A stretch of DNA of 64,000 nt, taken from Stichopus chloronotus (taxonomy: Eukaryota > Echinodermata > Holothuroidea > Aspidochirotida > Stichopodidae). The position numbers were made by a program, and so were the translations under genes. How positions within the stretch are numbered: the stretch's first letter is position 1; each line of letters starts with the position of its first letter. The notes below the pieces were generated by a model. The model worked only from the letters and a program-made list of their open reading frames with translations. It did no database searches and was not told where the DNA came from. Below, piece by piece: positions 58,957-64,000 of the stretch. Location of the stretch: contig CM037850.1 of assembly GCA_021234535.1 (NCBI GenBank), positions 21,626,446 to 21,690,445 on the forward strand, in the 5' to 3' direction.

Positions 58957-61649
58957 ATAGTCACACCTTCATGTGAGAAATACCAATAATGACAAAGTAA
59001 GTTACAATTCAGACAAAAATTTCCACTAATAAACTAGTCTTACTCTGTCCAAGACCATGTGAGCTGGTTTTAAACTATTTTAGAAGACTATGAAACTTTT
59101 TATCTTCCATTTCGAATAAAAAACAAAACGAAATAATTTGTGTGTTAGCTGTGTGAGCGCCTTCAATATGTGTCACGTAAGTTACGCAGAAAGTTAACAT
59201 TTTAATGTACAGTATTTTAACGAAATTCAAAAATCCTGTGAAGTGCTGAGACAAGGTGATCCATTTGTTGTTAGAGTCAATACCAAAGACATTAAAGCCC
59301 TCCATGGTAATACCCTTACAATCAAATATACAACAGCAAAATAAACTATTATTTACTGGCATGTACGGTAATTTACTGCAAACTGTCACATAAGTTACTT
59401 GTCTGAAATATATAACCATCTAGAGGTATAGAGAAATTGTAACGTAGAAATGACATACATGTATTCCACACTGAAAATGAAGAGCTCAACAACATTAATT
59501 GCACAGACAGAAGAATGCTACCAGAGGGAAGAAAAAGTAGAGGGGGAAGGACACATATCCATGGTCCAGAAATGGACAAAGAACTTTTGCATAGCATACT
59601 GATTACTGGACTTTAACTCAAGTTGTTGGAGACTGCCAAAAATAGCAAAAACAAGATGTATGTCTGCACATGAATATGGTAATGAGATGTATTGACAGGA
59701 ATGGACAAAAGAACCAAATGAAGGATCAGTTCAGCTGCAAGAACATGGACTGATCAGAGAACTGAAGGACAGTATTATGTAAAGTTATGGATAACATCAA
59801 GAAAATGTGCCACTTAAAAGGTGATCAATGTCAGACTCCTCTGGAAAGCACAATGCTGACTCTAATTAAGTTGTATGTGCTCCAGGTTGACTCTGACTTA
59901 AGCACTGTGTTTCCACACTGTCCAAAAATCAGAGCTGGGTATGATCCACAGTTCGTAGCTGGTCGAGTAACCAGGTACCACATACCTCTATCAGGTTAAT
60001 AGGTCATAAACTCATTTTGCTTTGCACATTCTATAGCATCATGTACGTATCTTGGACGTAGGCATGAAAATTCCTGTATCCAAATTACACGATGTTTTTG
60101 GTCGCATGCATGCTGAATTTTGTAGCATGTTTGACAAACTGTATATCAGTGAACCTTTGGATCCAGATAGGAATTTCAAAACTGAACCCTGACATGGTCA
60201 GTCAGGTATTCATGTACAACAGGCACCAGGTGCAAATAGTTGTGTACCAAACTGAAATTTATACGTTCTGCACTATGGTCATAACGATGTGTGAATCTCC
60301 TCACAGCCACCATGACCGTCATGGTTTATTACTGACAGCACAGACAATAACAATGAGAGTGTCATTTAGCTGTAAGAAATATTATATTCTCTCACTGGGG
60401 AAGTAAATTGTAGTATATTCTAATGGCCCTGCTACTGATTCATGACTGGATATTAGTTTTTGTCAGTACTGTCCTTTGAGTTGAAACTTGGGAGCACCAG
60501 TCACCTGAAAGTACTGTACGGTACTTTTCAAATCCATATTGCAAAGGGTTGAATGGTTTTGGAATGCCACTGAAGCAAGGGAAAAACTATTTTATCAACT
60601 AAAGAATATTGCAGAGATGATCACTGGTCCTAAAGGCTCAGAGTGCTGGTCAAAGAAGATTGCTGACCACTTTACATGGAACAGTGAAGATGAAGCTCTT
60701 AGAATTAATGAAAAAAGTGAAATTAAATGTTGATACTGTGTTGCAATGATTTGCACTACCATACATTACTGTTAAGTGGTTGTTAATTGAACAACTTCCC
60801 TGAATATCATTTAATAATTCACATAATTCATCATGCCAGTGTGCAATAACTTGATGGAAAACTGCTAATCACATTTTGTTGATTACCTGACAGTTCAGGT
60901 ACATTTAAAACAGAAGTCTTTCAACAGTACACCATTGTAACTTATGTGACATCACCTACAGTAAGTTGCATGGTCTATGCGTCACTTGTTGACCAACAAA
61001 ATTTAGAAAAATGTCATTTACATAATTTATGATTAAGTTCAACATTCTGAAGTAGCTTTACATCAGAACTGCCTCTTTTTTATGTCTTACATTTGGTTTG
61101 CAGAAAAACTTTTGGGGAATATTTCGTCACGTAAGGTACACTCCTGCTTTTGAATTTGTGGATCATATTCGTGAAAAATACAAGACCCTGTTACTGTATG
61201 AAAAGAACCTAAGAATTAAGCTCCAGACTGAACTATCTTACTTATGGTTCTATATTACTTACTGTATGGTTCTAGATTACTTGGACTACAGCAATTTTCA
61301 TATGGTTCACAGATCTCTAAAAATAAGTCTGTAATAAATCAGTGCTTTAAGACCATCTGATTTTGGTAATACTGAAATTGTCATAAGTGAATGAATTTTG
61401 AAAATATCAAAGTGCAGTAAATTGATCCTGGAAGCTCAAAAATCATGCTACAGTACTGAAGTTATTCAGCTGTCCAATAATGCATTTAAAATTTTGCCCT
61501 CCATGACCACATGCTGTAAAATGGCCCTAGTACAGTAATATAGTACTTAGTAAGGAACCTGGTGCAGTTGATAATGTGAAAGTTGGTGCTTTATGCCTTC
61601 TACTGACCATTTTGATATTTCCTTTGACTTGTCAATTAATGTCAATACA
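58957..61649. other. No supported gene; presumed SVIP intron 1
   Basis: Several 60-110-codon frames on both strands (for example 59787-59999, 60092-60406, 60539-60733, 61098-61334 on plus) lack motifs I know. They may be remnants of the retroelement that follows. Confidence 0.45.
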
Positions 61650-62520
61650 GTATGAAACAAAGATGTCTATTCCTACACGAATGATAACTACAAGGCTATG
61701 CTGACTTACTTGGAGAAGATAATTGGATTGAGGCTTGGCTGCACGACAGAAAACAACGTACACATGGTCTTTGGTGGTGTGACATCTGACTGGACATCTG
61801 TTGGCAGTGGAGTACCACAAGGTTCTATTTTGGCGTTTGGGTCCAGTTTAGTTCACTATGTTTTTTAATGACACCGATGAAAACATTTGCAGCAAGATTA
61901 TGAAGTTTGCTGATGATACCAAATTTTTTTTAATGTACTCCCTGACAAAAAGAATGCCTCAGTTCTTCAGAATGATCTTCACATCTTAAATCAATGGTCT
62001 AGGGACTGGCACATGCTTTTTAATGTCACTAAGCATTAAGTCTTGCATGTAGGTAGAAATAATTCCAAAGTTAATAATGAAATGAATGGCATCACTTTGC
62101 AGACTATTAATGATGAAAAAGATCTCGGGGTGGTGATTCTCTTAAGACTGGAAGACATATTGTGGAAAATGTAGGTACCTGTAAGGCCAAAAAGAGTGCT
62201 TGAAATTATTAGAAGGTACATGATATATTAAGATGAGGAGATTTTGCTACCCTTGCATCAGTCCTTGGTGTGTCCAATTCTGAGTACTGTAGCCCAGCTT
62301 GGACCCTCTGTTTGAAACAGGACATAATACTTATTGTGTAAGTTCAGAGGCATTTCATGCATATGATTCCTAATCTTACTGAGTAACCTTATTTATTGTA
62401 GTAGATTGGACTGACAGTACTTGGACTAATGTCATTACACTGGAGGCGTTTCAGAGCAGACCTTTTTGAGGTCTTCCATCAAGTTCATGATCTTGAAGAT
62501 GTTTACAATCGGGTCTTGTT
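61650..62520 (+). mobile_element. Decayed LINE fragment, RT and C-terminal region
   Basis: Broken plus-strand frames spell non-LTR RT features in order: DNWIEAWLHDRKQRTHMV, TSVGSGVPQGSIL (about 61790-61835), the catalytic KFADDTKFF (about 61905), LNQWSRDWHMLFNVTKH, NDEKDLGVVI (about 62110) and LGLMSLHWRRFRADLFEVF (about 62425-62485). Several stops and frame changes occur. The RT differs from the LINE at 55 kb. Confidence 0.85.
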
Positions 62521-62524
62521 CACC

Positions 62525-62608
62525 ATAGCCCCCAAGTTCCGAGAGGCTAAATGCGGGTCCACCTCCATAGCTCCCAAATTCCAAGAAGCTAGATGCGGGT
62601 CCATCTCT
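62525..62608 (+). repeat. 42-bp tandem duplication
   Basis: Two units starting ATAGC(C/T)CCCAA and containing ATGCGGGTCCA, in frame at the end of the LINE fragment. Confidence 0.8.
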
Positions 62609-63719
62609 GACCTGTCCATCGGTGGACCACCGTGTTCCCCCTCCTTTTCCAAAATTTTTGAATTTTAGAAGTGTCTAAACAAAATTTGGTGGCACTCTTT
62701 TAGCAAATCAGTTGACACAATTTGTTTGGGTCGCAGCCAAAAATATCCGTACAGATTCTCACGAACTAGCAAAAGTTAAACTCCTCCGACTGGTAATTAT
62801 CATCGACTAATTGTAATTCATAAATTCTGGTGCGGTACATACAGTTAGTCAGAGGCCACTCAGTATCTTTGTGAGCGTTTGATACTACCCGGAGATCGAT
62901 CGTCTGACCATGTCGCTTCGCATATCAACAGTAACACTGAAATTGTACTGCGCACAGAGAGACTTCCAGTTGCGTTTTTTGACGTTTTAGGGTTAAAAAT
63001 GCACGGCGTGATTATATTCCAATGCCTTCCTTGGTGTTGATATACTTTGTGGAAAACTTACCTGTTCAACGATTGCACCTTCTACGAAGGTTAGGGTGTT
63101 GTGACAACAAACGTAGCACTTGAAGGATGCACTGCAGCGCGATCAGTGAATGTATGCCTACTATATACTGTAAATGAAATAGTTGAATTTGTGTGTAGAG
63201 TTGGAAGTTTCCAGCAAGTATACAGTGCTTGATTTGTGCGTGGCACGAACAAGACTGGGAAGATTTGACATGCAGGTTTTGCAGAGGGTTGGGCGGGTCA
63301 ATGGGTTGGGTGTTCAAATGTGGGTCAAACCCGCAAAATGCAAGTCACTTAGGAGGTACAGTATGGTTCACTTAGAGGGACACTGGCATTACCAGAGGCT
63401 AGGCCTATGCTTTTAAACTTACGAGGGGCAATGTAGATAGGAAACATTTCATATTGTTAATGCCAGGAATAGCCTCCCAGCCGAAGCAGTCAATTTTACT
63501 AGCTCTTTCTCACGAAAGACAGACTGATGATTGGAGCAACTGCAAAATACAACGTCCCGGTGAAACAGTACCCTAAAAAATCTCGGAGGCGAACTGCACT
63601 GTGGTTCTCCCTTGTGCTTCCAATAGAAATCTTGTGCATAATCATAAGCTTTCAAGGCTATGTTGGATGCATCTGCGCTAGCTATATCATTCAAATTTTT
63701 TGTAAAGTCCCATAGTTTT
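62609..63719. other. No supported gene
   Basis: Some CpG around 62870-63010. Nothing matching an SVIP first exon was found here. Confidence 0.45.
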
Positions 63720-63930
63720 AAGTCATTGGTGGTGGTGCAGTCACAGCAGTCCCAGTGTTGGCGGATTGAATATTTTCTTGAAAACATTCTAAATCCACTG
63801 ATTCTATCATCTGAGTGTAGGCGCAGTCGCAGTTCCAGTGGTGGCCGATCGAATACTTTGTTGAAAACATTAGTCTAATTTCACTGATTCTATCACCTGA
63901 GTGGAGGCGCAGCGCAGTCCCAGTGGTAGC
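63720..63930. repeat. Roughly 80-85-bp tandem repeat
   Basis: Two and a half units share GGCGCAGTCGCAGT(T/C)CCAGTGG, CGAATA(T/C)TTTGTTGAAAACAT and CACTGATTCTATCA(T/C)CTGAG. Confidence 0.8.
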
Positions 63931-64000
63931 TAACAAGGAGTGGCCATTTTGAGAACGACTCAACATGTGATTGGGATACACTATTGCTTAAAAATATTTT

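Noticed and set aside
63680..63706. Minus-strand Met-Gly-Leu frame as SVIP exon 1
   Set aside because: Reads only eight residues before a stop, has no cysteines and no donor.

Overview
The window is animal nuclear DNA: AT-rich, split genes with GT..AG introns, several classes of degenerate transposable element and many mini- and microsatellites. The encoded proteins look like vertebrate proteins, and words such as GTAGGCCTA recur. This suggests a marine invertebrate deuterostome, perhaps an echinoderm, but that is inference; nothing here fixes the species. There is no bacterial-style operon, CRISPR array, rRNA or intact tRNA gene.

Three protein-coding genes can be read. (1) 458-4532 (+) holds the last three coding exons of the WASH-complex subunit 4 / SWIP gene (WASHC4); the rest lies upstream of the window. 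(2) 28635-37988 (+) holds a six-coding-exon, 382-residue, ten-helix transporter of the SLC35F3/F4 type, with all exons joining in frame. (3) 50098-58014 (-) holds three coding exons of a small VCP/p97-interacting protein (SVIP), including a VCP-interacting motif and a terminal exon of only five codons. Its first exon was not found and may lie beyond 64000. Genes 2 and 3 converge. No functional link among the three is evident; they act in endosomal actin assembly, solute transport and ER-associated degradation.

Everything else is intergenic or intronic and dominated by repeats. 1-1467: two minisatellites flanking a WASHC4 exon. 4.5-10.3 kb: 3'-UTR repeats, a 14-bp array, a 33-bp array and a degenerate G/C-tract repeat. 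10.3-28.3 kb: no recognisable gene, but palindromic MITEs, a TTAA-flanked MITE and a 1.5-kb element with about 140-bp tandem cores that looks like a non-autonomous Helentron (HINE). 31.5-34.1 kb, inside the transporter gene: a GTCGTCC-rich transposon and a 1.2-kb minisatellite. 38-49 kb: further HINE and MITE copies, a decayed non-LTR retrotransposon, a tRNA-derived SINE and two unassigned coding-like fragments. 50.5-64 kb: core-repeat arrays, a GACA/GATA microsatellite, a CR1/L2-like LINE inserted into a minisatellite inside an SVIP intron, a second copy of the GTCGTCC transposon and another LINE fragment.

The most interesting signals are the HINE-like family, whose core units carry stacked AGGTCA nuclear-receptor half-sites (perfect DR1 and DR4 arrangements); the paired transposon copies that give datable insertions; and the three-exon SVIP reconstruction with its micro-exon.
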